In this document: one piece after another, positions 7,576 through 16,291 of the stretch
Position numbering within the stretch: the first letter of the stretch is position 1
Layout: every line of letters begins with the position of its first letter
Origin: Myxococcus stipitatus
GTDB lineage: Bacteria > Myxococcota > Myxococcia > Myxococcales > Myxococcaceae
Direction of reading: 5' to 3'
Length of the DNA stretch: 64,000 nucleotides
Assembly: GCF_037414475.1 (NCBI RefSeq)
Contig: NZ_CP147913.1
Location: 9,868,501-9,932,500, forward strand
Translations under genes and position numbers: made by a program
Notes under the pieces: generated by a model
The model's input: only the letters and a program-made list of their open reading frames with translations
Told to the model about the DNA's origin: nothing
Database searches by the model: none

Positions 7576-8790
7576 CTACCCCGCGCAGATCACCTTCACT
7601 TCCACCTTCTGGTCATCCGCCCGGCGCAGGCAGTCCCCGCCGAAGTAGATCCGCGCGGGACGGCCCGCGGCGGACGGCTCGTAGCTCAGGTCGCCCCCGG
7701 CCACCGAGCACCGCTCCACCTCGCCCCCCGCGCGCGTCAGCTCCACCTGCGCCAGCCGCGGATCCGGCAGGTTCATCACGTCCACGCTCTGCGACACCGC
7801 GGCCAGCTCGGCGATACGCAGCAGCGTGTCCCGGTAGCTCTCCCGGCAGATGGAGTCGAGGTTCTCGAAGCGCGCGTCGAACTTCTCCGCCATCGCCCGG
7901 TGCCGATACCCAGGCCCGTACGACGTGGGGCAGTCCGCGTTGCGCACGAAGGTCCCCTGGGGCGTCCTGTCCTGGATCAGCTCCGCCCGCTTGTCGCTCA
8001 ACGCCACCGGCCCCACCGTGGCCCACAACACTTCCCTGCGCCCCCCCGTGGAGTCGCGCAGGCCGCGGAAGAACTCGAAGTACGAATCCACGGACGTCAG
8101 CAGCGCCGCGCCCTCGCTGCACTTGTCCACCGACGTGTCCTGCGAAAGGATGACCGGCGGAGGCCTCACGTCGGAGCTGCAGTCCTCCTCGTCCGTCACC
8201 ACCACCACGAGCAGCCGCGCCCCATCCCGCAGGAAGCCTCCGTTGCCTCCGTCGAGGATGGGCGTCCCCGCCAAGGGCTCGGACAGCGCCAGGCGCACCG
8301 CCTCGAACGGCGCCTCCTGCCCACTGCCCCCCGTCCCCTGCTTCACGAGCCGCTGGAACCCCTCCAGCAGGTTCTCATCCGAGCTCTCCAGATAGCGGGC
8401 CACGGTGGGCTTCCCATCCGCGTCCGGCACCGGCTGCAGATGCCCCGCCTCCGCCGGGTATTCCCGGGTGATATCCCGCCCCTGGAAGAGGATCCGCTGG
8501 TAGACCGTGGTGGTGATCACCCCCACGCGGAAGTCCTGCGTGACGCCGCCCCCCTCCCGGAGGGCCTGGATGAAGCCGGGCAGCTCCGTGGCGACACCGG
8601 CCTGCTCCTCGGCCATGGAGCCCGAGTTGTCGATGACGAAGAGGATGTCCGTCTTCTGGGGCGCCACCACCGGGGCATCACTCTGACACTTACCCGGCAG
8701 GGTGGAGCCCGCTTCGTCCACGGGCGACGTACAGGACGCTACCCAGAGGGCCGGCAGCAGGAGCAAGGGGGCACTGGTCTTCAACTTCAT
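7576..8790 (-). CDS. Von Willebrand factor A domain lipoprotein
   Basis: A 404-aa secreted lipoprotein. The start MKLKTSAPLLLLPALWVASC gives a signal peptide with lipobox (VASC); an upstream extension of the frame lacks these features, so this ATG was preferred. The vWA domain begins near residue 46: DILFVIDNSGSM contains the MIDAS D-x-S-x-S, with later acidic strand ends such as LLVVVVTDEEDCSS. Many cysteines (about ten) are distributed through the mature part and suggest disulphide bonds. It belongs to the large group of myxobacterial and deltaproteobacterial surface vWA lipoproteins, for which metal-dependent protein binding or adhesion is assumed. It is divergent from lonD, with 259 bp between the starts. 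Confidence 0.8.
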   Translation of the reverse strand: MKLKTSAPLLLLPALWVASCTSPVDEAGSTLPGKCQSDAPVVAPQKTDILFVIDNSGSMAEEQAGVATELPGFIQALREGGGVTQDFRVGVITTTVYQRILFQGRDITREYPAEAGHLQPVPDADGKPTVARYLESSDENLLEGFQRLVKQGTGGSGQEAPFEAVRLALSEPLAGTPILDGGNGGFLRDGARLLVVVVTDEEDCSSDVRPPPVILSQDTSVDKCSEGAALLTSVDSYFEFFRGLRDSTGGRREVLWATVGPVALSDKRAELIQDRTPQGTFVRNADCPTSYGPGYRHRAMAEKFDARFENLDSICRESYRDTLLRIAELAAVSQSVDVMNLPDPRLAQVELTRAGGEVERCSVAGGDLSYEPSAAGRPARIYFGGDCLRRADDQKVEVKVICAG

Positions 8791-8935
8791 GGCGGCCTCC
8801 GTCAGAGGGCGGCGCACCCCGGCGGGGCGACGCATCAAGGCTGGGGGGGCAAGCATGCCCCACCCCCGACCAGGACGCGAGACAAGCTCTCTGCGTCCGG
8901 CATCCGACTTGGGCGTGGAAAATCGCACACGGCGT

Positions 8936-8963
8936 TTGCCATGGGCGTTTTGGTTGTTACGTT
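8936..8963 (+). promoter_or_regulatory. Candidate promoter of lonD
   Basis: TTGCCA and TACGTT are separated by 16 bp, about 90 bp before the lonD ATG, in a locally AT-richer stretch. It resembles a sigma-70-type promoter but was found by eye only. The divergent vWA gene must also have its promoter in this 259-bp interval. Confidence 0.3.
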
Positions 8964-9049
8964 GGTTCATCTGCCGCAGAAAACCGACAGATGTTCACCG
9001 GCTTGGCCGCTCGTAGGGCCGAGCTTGAAGAAGGAAGAGGCCGAACTTC

Positions 9050-11539
9050 ATGTCCGATGAGAAGAAGAAGGGCACCGCCGCGAGCGCCATGCCCACCGCG
9101 ATGGCCCCTCCGGGGCTCATCAACAAGGAAGACATCCCGCAGGTGTTGCCCATCCTGCCCCTGCGGAACAGCGTCTTCTTCCCCGGCGGCGTGCTTCCCC
9201 TGGCCGTCGGCCGTCAGAAGACCATTGCCCTGATCAAGGACGCGGTCCGTGATGATCAGGTGATTGGCGTCGTCACCCAGCGCCGCGCCGAGGAAGAAGA
9301 TCCGGGCGCCGCCGACCTCTACACCATGGGCACCGTTGCCCGCATCGTGAAGCTCCTGAAGATGGGCGAGGACAACTACTCGCTCGTGGTCCAGGGGCTC
9401 GCCCGGTTCCGCGTGGTGGAGCTGGTGCAGGAGGCCCCCTACCTCAAGGCCCGCGTCGACGCGGTGGAGGACAAGACCTCCGCGGAGAACGTCGAGGTGG
9501 AGGCCCTGGGCATCAACCTCAAGAAGCTGGCGCGCGAGGTCATCGAGCTGATGCCCGAGCTGCCCGCCGCCGCCACCGAGCTGGTGGAGAGCATCACCCA
9601 TCCCGGCCACCTGGCGGACCTCATCGCCGCCAACGTCGACGTGCCCATCGAGGAGAAGCAGGCCGTCCTGGAGACGGTGGACCTCAAGGCGCGGATGAAG
9701 CTGGTGCTGGAGCTGCTCAACCGCAAGCGGGAGATCCTCAAGCTCTCCAACAAGATCGACTCCGCCGTGAAGGGCGAGATGTCGAAGACGCAGCGTGAGT
9801 ACTACCTGCGCCAGCAGCTCAAGGCCATCAAGGAGGAGCTGGGAGAGATGGGCGAGGAGGAAGAGGAGCTCGACGAGCTCCAGGAGCGCCTGAAGAAGGC
9901 CGCCCTGCCTCCCGAGGTGGAGAAGGTCGCGAACAAGGAGCTCAACCGCCTGAAGACCATTCCGGCGGCCTCCAGCGAGTACACCGTCGCGCGCACCTAC
10001 CTGGATTGGATTGCGGACCTGCCGTGGTCGAAGCTGTCCGAGGACAACCTCGACATCGAGAACGCGCGGCAGCAGCTGGACAAGGACCACTTCGGCATCA
10101 AGAAGGTCAAGAAGCGCATCCTGGAGTATCTGGCGGTGCGCAAGCTGAAGAACGACATGCGCGGGCCCATCCTGTGCCTCGTCGGTCCTCCGGGCGTGGG
10201 CAAGACGTCGCTGGGTCAGAGCGTGGCCAAGGCCACGGGCCGCAAGTTCGTGCGCCTGTCGTTGGGCGGCGTGCGTGACGAGGCGGAGATCCGCGGCCAC
10301 CGGCGCACCTACGTCGGCGCGCTGCCGGGCCGCTTCATCCAGAGCATGAAGAAGGCCGGGACGAAGAACCCGGTGATGATGCTGGATGAAATCGACAAGC
10401 TCGGCGCCGACTTCCGTGGCGACCCGAGCGCGGCGCTGCTCGAGGTGTTGGACCCGGAGCAGAACAACACGTTCAGCGACCACTACCTCGACGTGCCGTT
10501 CGATTTGTCGAAGGTGATGTTCATCGCCACGGCGAACCAGCTCGACCCCATCCCTGGCCCGCTTCGGGACCGCATGGAGATCATCGAGCTGTCCGGCTAC
10601 ACGTTCGAGGAGAAGCAGAGCATCGCCCGCATCCACCTGGTGCCCAAGCAGCTCAAGGAGCACGGGCTCAACGGCGACCACATCGAGATCAACGATGAGG
10701 CGCTGCTGACGCTCACCACCTCGTACACGCGCGAGGCCGGTGTGCGTAACCTGGAGCGGCGCATCGCGGACATCTGCCGCGCGGTGGCGGTGGAGGTTGC
10801 GGGTGGGAAGCTGGAGAAGCAGACCATCAACGCCGAGCGGGTGAAGGAGATCCTCGGGCCCGAGATGTTCTACTCGGAGGTCGCCGAGCGCACGGAGGTT
10901 CCGGGCGTGGCGACGGGTCTGGCCTGGACGGCGGCGGGTGGCGACCTGCTCTTCATCGAGGCGACCAAGATGGCGGGCAAGGGCGGCATGACGCTCACCG
11001 GCCAGTTGGGCGACGTGATGAAGGAGAGCGCGACGGCGGCGCTGAGCTACCTGCGCAGCAAGTCCGAGTCGTTGGGCATCAGCCCCAACTTCCTGGAGAA
11101 GACGGACCTGCACCTGCACTTCCCGGCGGGTTCCATCCCCAAGGATGGTCCTTCCGCGGGCGTCACCATCCTGACCGCGCTCACCAGCCTGCTGACGGGC
11201 ATCCGGGTGCGGCACGACACGGCGATGACGGGCGAGGCCACGCTGCGTGGCCTGGTGCTGCCGGTGGGTGGCATCAAGGAGAAGGTGTTGGCGGCGCACC
11301 GGGCGGGCATCAAGCGGGTCATCCTGCCCGAGCGGTGCCGCAAGGACCTGGTGGACGTGCCGGACCAGGCGAAGAAGGAGCTGGAGTTCATCTTCGTCAG
11401 CCAGATGGACGAGGTCCTGAAGGCCGCGCTGGAGACGTCGCCGTTCAAGTCGTCGGCGGGGACTCCGGGTGGCGAGCCCGGCAAGGAGGCGCTGCCTCCG
11501 CAGGCCCCCGAGGCGGGGGCCCCCGAGGTCCGCGCCTGA
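9050..11539 (+). CDS. lonD: ATP-dependent Lon protease (LonD/BsgA type)
   Basis: An 829-aa cytoplasmic AAA+ serine protease that degrades damaged and regulatory proteins. The N-terminal LonN domain (about residues 30-225, starting at VLPILPLRNSVFFPG) is followed by a coiled-coil region, the AAA+ module (Walker A GPPGVGKTS near 380; Walker B MMLDEIDK) and the peptidase domain with the Ser-Lys dyad: Ser702 in PKDGPSAG and Lys745 in GGIKEK. Length and N-terminal sequence agree with my memory of Myxococcus LonD (BsgA), which is needed for fruiting-body development and sporulation, rather than LonV. The C-terminal tail is Gly/Pro/Glu-rich and variable. AGGAAGAGG precedes the ATG. A strong hairpin terminator follows the stop codon. 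Confidence 0.9.
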   Translation: MSDEKKKGTAASAMPTAMAPPGLINKEDIPQVLPILPLRNSVFFPGGVLPLAVGRQKTIALIKDAVRDDQVIGVVTQRRAEEEDPGAADLYTMGTVARIVKLLKMGEDNYSLVVQGLARFRVVELVQEAPYLKARVDAVEDKTSAENVEVEALGINLKKLAREVIELMPELPAAATELVESITHPGHLADLIAANVDVPIEEKQAVLETVDLKARMKLVLELLNRKREILKLSNKIDSAVKGEMSKTQREYYLRQQLKAIKEELGEMGEEEEELDELQERLKKAALPPEVEKVANKELNRLKTIPAASSEYTVARTYLDWIADLPWSKLSEDNLDIENARQQLDKDHFGIKKVKKRILEYLAVRKLKNDMRGPILCLVGPPGVGKTSLGQSVAKATGRKFVRLSLGGVRDEAEIRGHRRTYVGALPGRFIQSMKKAGTKNPVMMLDEIDKLGADFRGDPSAALLEVLDPEQNNTFSDHYLDVPFDLSKVMFIATANQLDPIPGPLRDRMEIIELSGYTFEEKQSIARIHLVPKQLKEHGLNGDHIEINDEALLTLTTSYTREAGVRNLERRIADICRAVAVEVAGGKLEKQTINAERVKEILGPEMFYSEVAERTEVPGVATGLAWTAAGGDLLFIEATKMAGKGGMTLTGQLGDVMKESATAALSYLRSKSESLGISPNFLEKTDLHLHFPAGSIPKDGPSAGVTILTALTSLLTGIRVRHDTAMTGEATLRGLVLPVGGIKEKVLAAHRAGIKRVILPERCRKDLVDVPDQAKKELEFIFVSQMDEVLKAALETSPFKSSAGTPGGEPGKEALPPQAPEAGAPEVRA

Positions 11540-11573
11540 GCGCGCGGCCCTTCGAGCCGGTAGAGCTGTGACG

Positions 11574-11606
11574 CGGGCAGGTTCCTCCACATGAGGGACC
11601 TGCCCG
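11574..11606. terminator. Bidirectional hairpin terminator between lonD and the SNF2 gene
   Basis: A 14-bp stem (arms at 11574-11587 and 11593-11606; nine perfect outer pairs from CGGGCAGGT, one T-G wobble, then CCTC/GAGG) closes a 5-nt loop CACAT. A T-containing tract TTGTCTTT follows on the plus strand. It lies 34 bp after the lonD stop and 33 bp beyond the end of the convergent SNF2 gene. Confidence 0.8.
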
Positions 11607-11639
11607 TTGTCTTTGCGGGGTGCCAGGCCGGGCCGTTCG

Positions 11640-14600
11640 TCAGTGGCGCGTCTGGGGAGGCTCTTCCTCGTCCGGCCTCGAGAGCCGCTGGGAGAGCAGG
11701 CCGAGCATCTCCTGGGTGGAGAGCCGGCCCGCGCCGTCCTTGCCCTCGAGCACGTCCGCGACGAGGGCGCGCTTGTGCTCGTGCAGGGAGAGCATCTGCT
11801 CCTCGATGGTGCCTCGCGCGACGAGCCGGTACACGGTGACGGGGCGCTCCTGACCGATGCGGTGCGCCCGGTCCGACGCCTGGTCCTCCACGGCCGGGTT
11901 CCACCAGGGGTCCAGGTGGATGACGCTGTTGGCGGCGGTGAGGTTGAGGCCGAAGCCACCCGCCTTCAGGGAGATGAGGAACAGCGGCGCGGTGCCCTCC
12001 TGGAAGGCGCGCACGGCCTGCTCGCGGGCCTTGGGGGTCGACTGGCCATCCAGGTACTCGTACCGGATGCCACGTGCGTCCAGGACCTCGCGCACCAGGG
12101 ACAGGTGCGAGGTGAACTGGCTGAAGACGAGCGCGCGGTGGCCTTCGGTGCGCAGCTCCTCCACGAGCTCCAGGAAACGCTCCAGCTTGGAGGACTCCAC
12201 ACGCGACGAGGCGTCGTACAGGCGTGGGTGCGAGGCCAGCAGGCGCAGCCGCGTGAGCGCCGCGAGCACCTCGAAGCGCTGCTCATGTTCGCGAGCCCGG
12301 CGCTCCTGCTTCACCTCTGGCCTCGATTCGATCGCGGAGAGCGCGGCCAGCCGGGCATCCTCGTACATCGTCCACTCGGCGGTGGAGAGGACCACGGGGA
12401 CACGGACGTCGGTGCGCGGAGGGAGCTGTGCCTCAACTTGAGACTTGGTGCGGCGCAGCAGGAAGGGCTCTAGCACTCGGGCCAACGCGGGCGCGGCCGT
12501 GGGGTCCACCCGCCGCTCGATGGGAATCGCGAAGCGTGTGCGGAAGGCATCGTGGCTGCCAAGCAGCCCTGGGAAGACGAGGGCGAAGACGCTCCACAGT
12601 TCGCCCAGGTGGTTCTCCAACGGCGTGCCCGAGAGGGCGAACTTGAAGTCCCCCTGGAGCGCCCGCGCCGCGCGGAAGCGATGGGTGCCCGCGTTCTTCA
12701 GGGCCTGGGCCTCGTCGAAGACGATGGTGGCGAAGCGCAGCTCGGACAGCCGGCCGATGTCGCGCGTCAGCAGGCCGTAGCTGAGCACCAGCACATCCCG
12801 AGGCCCCAGCCGTTCGAGCAAGCCGCCTCGGTCCGCGGCCTCGGAGAAGAGCCGCATGCGCAGCGAGGGCGCGAAGCGTTTGGCTTCATCCATCCAGTTG
12901 AAGGCCACGGAGGTCGGCGCGAGCACCAGCGCGGGCCCCAGCTTCGAGCGCTCCAGGAGGACGGTCAGCGCCTGCACCGTCTTGCCCAAGCCCATGTCGT
13001 CCGCGAGCACCCCACCCGCTCCCCACGAAGCCAGGCGTGTGAGCCAACGGAAGCCGTCGACCTGGTAGTCGCGCAGGTCCGTCTTCAACGTGGTGGGCAC
13101 CTTCGGCTTGAGCTCCTTGGCGGCGAAGATGCGCTCGACCAGACGCTTCCACGTCTCATCCGCATCCAGCGCCGCGCCCGCGGTCCCCAGGGCGGAGAGT
13201 GACTCGGCCGCGGCGGGGCTCACCTCCAGGCCATGGCGCGACTGGTGGGCATGGTCCGCGAGCCGCTCCAGGTGTTGCCGGAGCGCATCCTCGACCTCCA
13301 CGTAGGTCTGGTCCTTCACCTGGATGAAGCGCTCCTTGCGCCGCGCGGCGTCCAACAGCCGCCCCAGCTCCACGCGCTCACCCTGGACCGCCAGCCCGCC
13401 CAGCACCCCGAACCAGTCCCGCTTGCGCTCGACGGTGATTCGCAGCGCGCTGGCGCCTCGCGAGCCGGCGAGCTTCAGCGGCGCCCCCACCCACTCCAGC
13501 TCCGGTGGAGACTCCAACTCCTGACAGGCCGACAGCAGCGCGAGCGCGCCCTGTACGCCCTCGAAGGAGAAGGTGAAGGGAATCACCTGAGGCTCCGCCA
13601 ACGTGAACGGCAGACGGGCTTGAAGGGATTGAGCCAGCGCGAGCTCCTTCATGAAGTCGCGCACCGTGTGGACAGGCTCCAGGCTCCGGCGCACGTAGAT
13701 GTCGCGCGGTCCTTCTCCTGGGATGAAGCTGATGCTGTCGGAGAGCGCCCTCATGCGCAGCTCCACGCGCACCGCGCCACCCGGCTCGAGCTCAAACCGG
13801 AGGACCGGGAGCTGGAGTGAAGGAACGCGCTCGCCCATCACGCCCCGAGGCAAGGCCACCGGCATGCGCACGGCCAGCTTCGACAACTTCTCGAGCAGCA
13901 CCTCGTGGCTCTCTGGAGGGAAGACATTGCCGTGTCGCTGGAGCACGGTGACGAGCGCGCGGACCTCGGGCCCCACGTCCAACACGGTGAGCCGGCGCGC
14001 GCCTTCATCCCAGAGGAAGAGCGCCTCCTCCGGCTTCGACTTGCGCACGCGGTCCACCATCGCCGCGTGCAGCGTCGCGCCGTCCACGCCAGCGGTGACG
14101 ATGACGGTGCCACCCCGCTCCACCGCGACGATGCCCACCTTCGCGCGCTCCACCTGAACCAGCAGGTCCTGCGTCCCCTCCTGGTAGAGCCGGGGGTGGT
14201 CCACCAGCTCGATGAGGAGCCCTCGTGAGGCGGGGGCATCACCGTCCGGCAACAAGGACGCGAGGCGCGCATCGAGTGCGGAGAGCTGCGAGCCATGCTC
14301 CTGGAGGAGCTTGCGCCGGCTCACCTTCGCGCCCGTCGAACGAAGTCCCTTCTTGTTGCGCTTGTGGACGTACGGGAAGACCTCCACGCCGTAGCCATCG
14401 ATGACGTCGACTCGCCAGGAGATCTCCACCCCGGCCCCGCTCCCCGTCCCTTCGTCGAGCGCGCGTTCCATCGCGCGGAGCGTGCGGTCCCAACCGGGTC
14501 GCACCAGCTCGTCGAGCGTCTCGCCGAAGGCCTGCGTCCACGGCTGATGCAGCCACAGCAGCACCGTGTCGATGGCGGCCATGAGGTGCACACAGGGCGG

Positions 14601-15209
14601 CGCACCACAGGTGCAATCGGCCTGCACGCTGTTGGGTGTGAAGGTCAGCGTCGCTTCGGGGAGGATGAACCCCATCTGCGCGCCGTAGGGCAGCTCCGAG
14701 CAACGCGTCTCGCGGAAGCGGAAGCCCGGCAGCTCCGGGTCGTGCTGGAGCGGCTCGAGGAACAGGGCTCGGGTGGGGCGCGGAGCCACGGTGGAGGGTG
14801 CGCGGGAGCGCAGGTCCAGGAGCAGACCGTGGACGCGGTGGGTGCGCGGCTCATCGGGTGGCGACAGGCGCGCGGGCATCTCGGCGCGGGCTTGCTCCAC
14901 CCCTCGGCGCTCCTCTTCCACGAAGCGCCAGGCGAGCCGGGGCAACAGCTCCTTCATCTTCGGCGAAGGGAGCGACTCCTGGGTCCAGCGCGCCCGAGCC
15001 TCCTCGCTGAGCATCTCCACCAACCGCCGGCGCGCCGTCGCGGGACGCGCCTGAGGCAACAGGGCCGCGTCCACCCAGGGCATCAGCACCGTGAGGCTCA
15101 GGCGGGAGAGATGTTCGATGCTGTGCTCCCGCAACCAGGAGCGCAGCGCTCCTTCCGTGGCGAAGTGAGGGATGGAGGAAGGGTCGGGCTGCGGGCGCTC
15201 CACGGACAT
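11640..15209 (-). CDS. SNF2-family helicase with SWIM zinc finger (RapA/HepA-like)
   Basis: An 1189-aa DNA-dependent ATPase of the SNF2 family. An N-terminal SWIM zinc finger (CTCGAPPCVH, pattern CxC...CxH, near residue 210) is followed by a long spacer. The helicase core occupies roughly residues 700-1180: GGVLADDMGLGKTVQ (Walker A, motif I), VFDEAQ (motif II, DEAQ rather than DEAH), and motif VI DRAHRIGQERPVTVYRL. Bacterial SNF2-SWIM proteins are thought to remodel nucleoprotein or recycle RNA polymerase, but their exact role is unclear. The ATG at 15209 was chosen because the preceding 41 codons of open frame are unlike the family and overlap the promoter region shared with the divergent amidase gene. 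It is convergent with lonD across a hairpin terminator. Confidence 0.88.
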   Translation of the reverse strand: MSVERPQPDPSSIPHFATEGALRSWLREHSIEHLSRLSLTVLMPWVDAALLPQARPATARRRLVEMLSEEARARWTQESLPSPKMKELLPRLAWRFVEEERRGVEQARAEMPARLSPPDEPRTHRVHGLLLDLRSRAPSTVAPRPTRALFLEPLQHDPELPGFRFRETRCSELPYGAQMGFILPEATLTFTPNSVQADCTCGAPPCVHLMAAIDTVLLWLHQPWTQAFGETLDELVRPGWDRTLRAMERALDEGTGSGAGVEISWRVDVIDGYGVEVFPYVHKRNKKGLRSTGAKVSRRKLLQEHGSQLSALDARLASLLPDGDAPASRGLLIELVDHPRLYQEGTQDLLVQVERAKVGIVAVERGGTVIVTAGVDGATLHAAMVDRVRKSKPEEALFLWDEGARRLTVLDVGPEVRALVTVLQRHGNVFPPESHEVLLEKLSKLAVRMPVALPRGVMGERVPSLQLPVLRFELEPGGAVRVELRMRALSDSISFIPGEGPRDIYVRRSLEPVHTVRDFMKELALAQSLQARLPFTLAEPQVIPFTFSFEGVQGALALLSACQELESPPELEWVGAPLKLAGSRGASALRITVERKRDWFGVLGGLAVQGERVELGRLLDAARRKERFIQVKDQTYVEVEDALRQHLERLADHAHQSRHGLEVSPAAAESLSALGTAGAALDADETWKRLVERIFAAKELKPKVPTTLKTDLRDYQVDGFRWLTRLASWGAGGVLADDMGLGKTVQALTVLLERSKLGPALVLAPTSVAFNWMDEAKRFAPSLRMRLFSEAADRGGLLERLGPRDVLVLSYGLLTRDIGRLSELRFATIVFDEAQALKNAGTHRFRAARALQGDFKFALSGTPLENHLGELWSVFALVFPGLLGSHDAFRTRFAIPIERRVDPTAAPALARVLEPFLLRRTKSQVEAQLPPRTDVRVPVVLSTAEWTMYEDARLAALSAIESRPEVKQERRAREHEQRFEVLAALTRLRLLASHPRLYDASSRVESSKLERFLELVEELRTEGHRALVFSQFTSHLSLVREVLDARGIRYEYLDGQSTPKAREQAVRAFQEGTAPLFLISLKAGGFGLNLTAANSVIHLDPWWNPAVEDQASDRAHRIGQERPVTVYRLVARGTIEEQMLSLHEHKRALVADVLEGKDGAGRLSTQEMLGLLSQRLSRPDEEEPPQTRH

Positions 15210-15334
15210 GGCCTCGTGCTTCTTCGCAAAGCGGAAGGGAAACGCAAGGGGGGACCACGGCCCCTCACTTCCACCGCCCGTCATTCCAAGCCACACTGCG
15301 GAACGATGCCCCCTTGGTGGGCGTCGAACCACAC

Positions 15335-16276
15335 ATGCCTGAATCCACGCGAGCTTGGGGACTGGGACTTGTCGTCCTGCTTGTGGCGCCGGGCTGCCTG
15401 CGCGCCTCGACGGAGGTGGACTCCGCGCCCACGGCGAAGGCGCCCCCAGAGGTCACGCGTCCGCCGTTGGCGGCCCTCGATCCTCCCCGGGCGCCTCCCA
15501 AATGGCCGGCCTCCGGTGCGCCGTTGACCTTCAACCCGGCGCGCTTTCCCTCCGGGTTCGCCAGGCAGCGTGTGTACCTGGACGCGGGACATGGGGCGGA
15601 GGGGAACACGGGCAATCGCTCCGTGACCTGTGAGGACGAGGAGGCCTTCACGCTGCGCGTCGCCGAGGACCTGGCACGGCGGCTGGAGTCCACCGGACAT
15701 TTCGAGGTGCAGATCAGCCGCAAGGCAGGTCAGCGGGTGGCCTATGCCAACCGTCTCACCGCGGCCGAGAAGTGGGGCGCGCATGTGCTGGTGAGCCTGC
15801 ACTCGGATGCGCGGGGAACGCCGAGGCTCTGGTCTCCCAGCGAGGGGCTCGAGTGCAACCGGCAGGATGAGACACCGGGATTCAGCGTGCTCTGGTCAGA
15901 GGAAGCCGAGCTCCCACTCCAGACTCGGCGCGCCGACCTGGCACGAGCACTGGCCCGGAACCTGTCTCAGGTTGGCTTTCCACCCTACGACGGCATCGAC
16001 TACACGGGGCTCTATGCCGCCGACTCGGCACAGGCCGGGGTCTTCGTGGCGAGAGAGCCCACACACCGGCGCATCTTCGTGCTGCGCAAGCCGTCCATCC
16101 CCTCCGTCATCATCGAGACGCACCATGCGCTCGACTTCGAGGAGGCCGCGCGGTGGCGCGAGGAGCGCACACTGGAGGCCTTCGGCGCGGCCGTGACACA
16201 GGGTCTGGTGGATGCCTTGACACCTCGGCCCCCGCAGCAAGTCGCTTCGGAGGCGAACTCGGCCGCCGTGCCGTGA
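15335..16276 (+). CDS. N-acetylmuramoyl-L-alanine amidase (Amidase_3), lipoprotein
   Basis: A 313-aa cell-wall hydrolase exported as a lipoprotein: the signal LGLVVLLVAPGC ends in a Cys lipobox. The Amidase_3 zinc site is visible as VYLDAGHGAEGN (first His), EEAFTLRVAEDLA (Glu) and VSLHSDARG (second His), with the catalytic Glu in IIETHHALDFEE. It should cleave the bond between MurNAc and L-Ala in peptidoglycan from the periplasmic face. The ATG at 15335 gives a normal signal-peptide length; a GTG at 15314 is also in frame. The stop lies only 15 bp from the end of the convergent giant NRPS gene, and I see no hairpin in that gap, so the two transcripts may run into each other. Confidence 0.85.
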   Translation: MPESTRAWGLGLVVLLVAPGCLRASTEVDSAPTAKAPPEVTRPPLAALDPPRAPPKWPASGAPLTFNPARFPSGFARQRVYLDAGHGAEGNTGNRSVTCEDEEAFTLRVAEDLARRLESTGHFEVQISRKAGQRVAYANRLTAAEKWGAHVLVSLHSDARGTPRLWSPSEGLECNRQDETPGFSVLWSEEAELPLQTRRADLARALARNLSQVGFPPYDGIDYTGLYAADSAQAGVFVAREPTHRRIFVLRKPSIPSVIIETHHALDFEEAARWREERTLEAFGAAVTQGLVDALTPRPPQQVASEANSAAVP

Positions 16277-16291
16277 ACGGTCGAGGGGGCG

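Noticed and set aside
6853..9060. A 735-codon plus-strand open frame opposite imuA and the vWA gene
   Set aside because: Arg/Pro/His-rich low-complexity translation lying antisense to well-supported genes; a typical GC-rich shadow frame.
8957..11959. A 1000-codon minus-strand open frame opposite lonD
   Set aside because: lonD is unmistakable on the plus strand, and the antisense translation has only Leu/Arg/His-rich repeats without a domain.
16277..16291. Search for a terminator between the amidase and NRPS genes
   Set aside because: The 15-bp gap has no inverted repeat.
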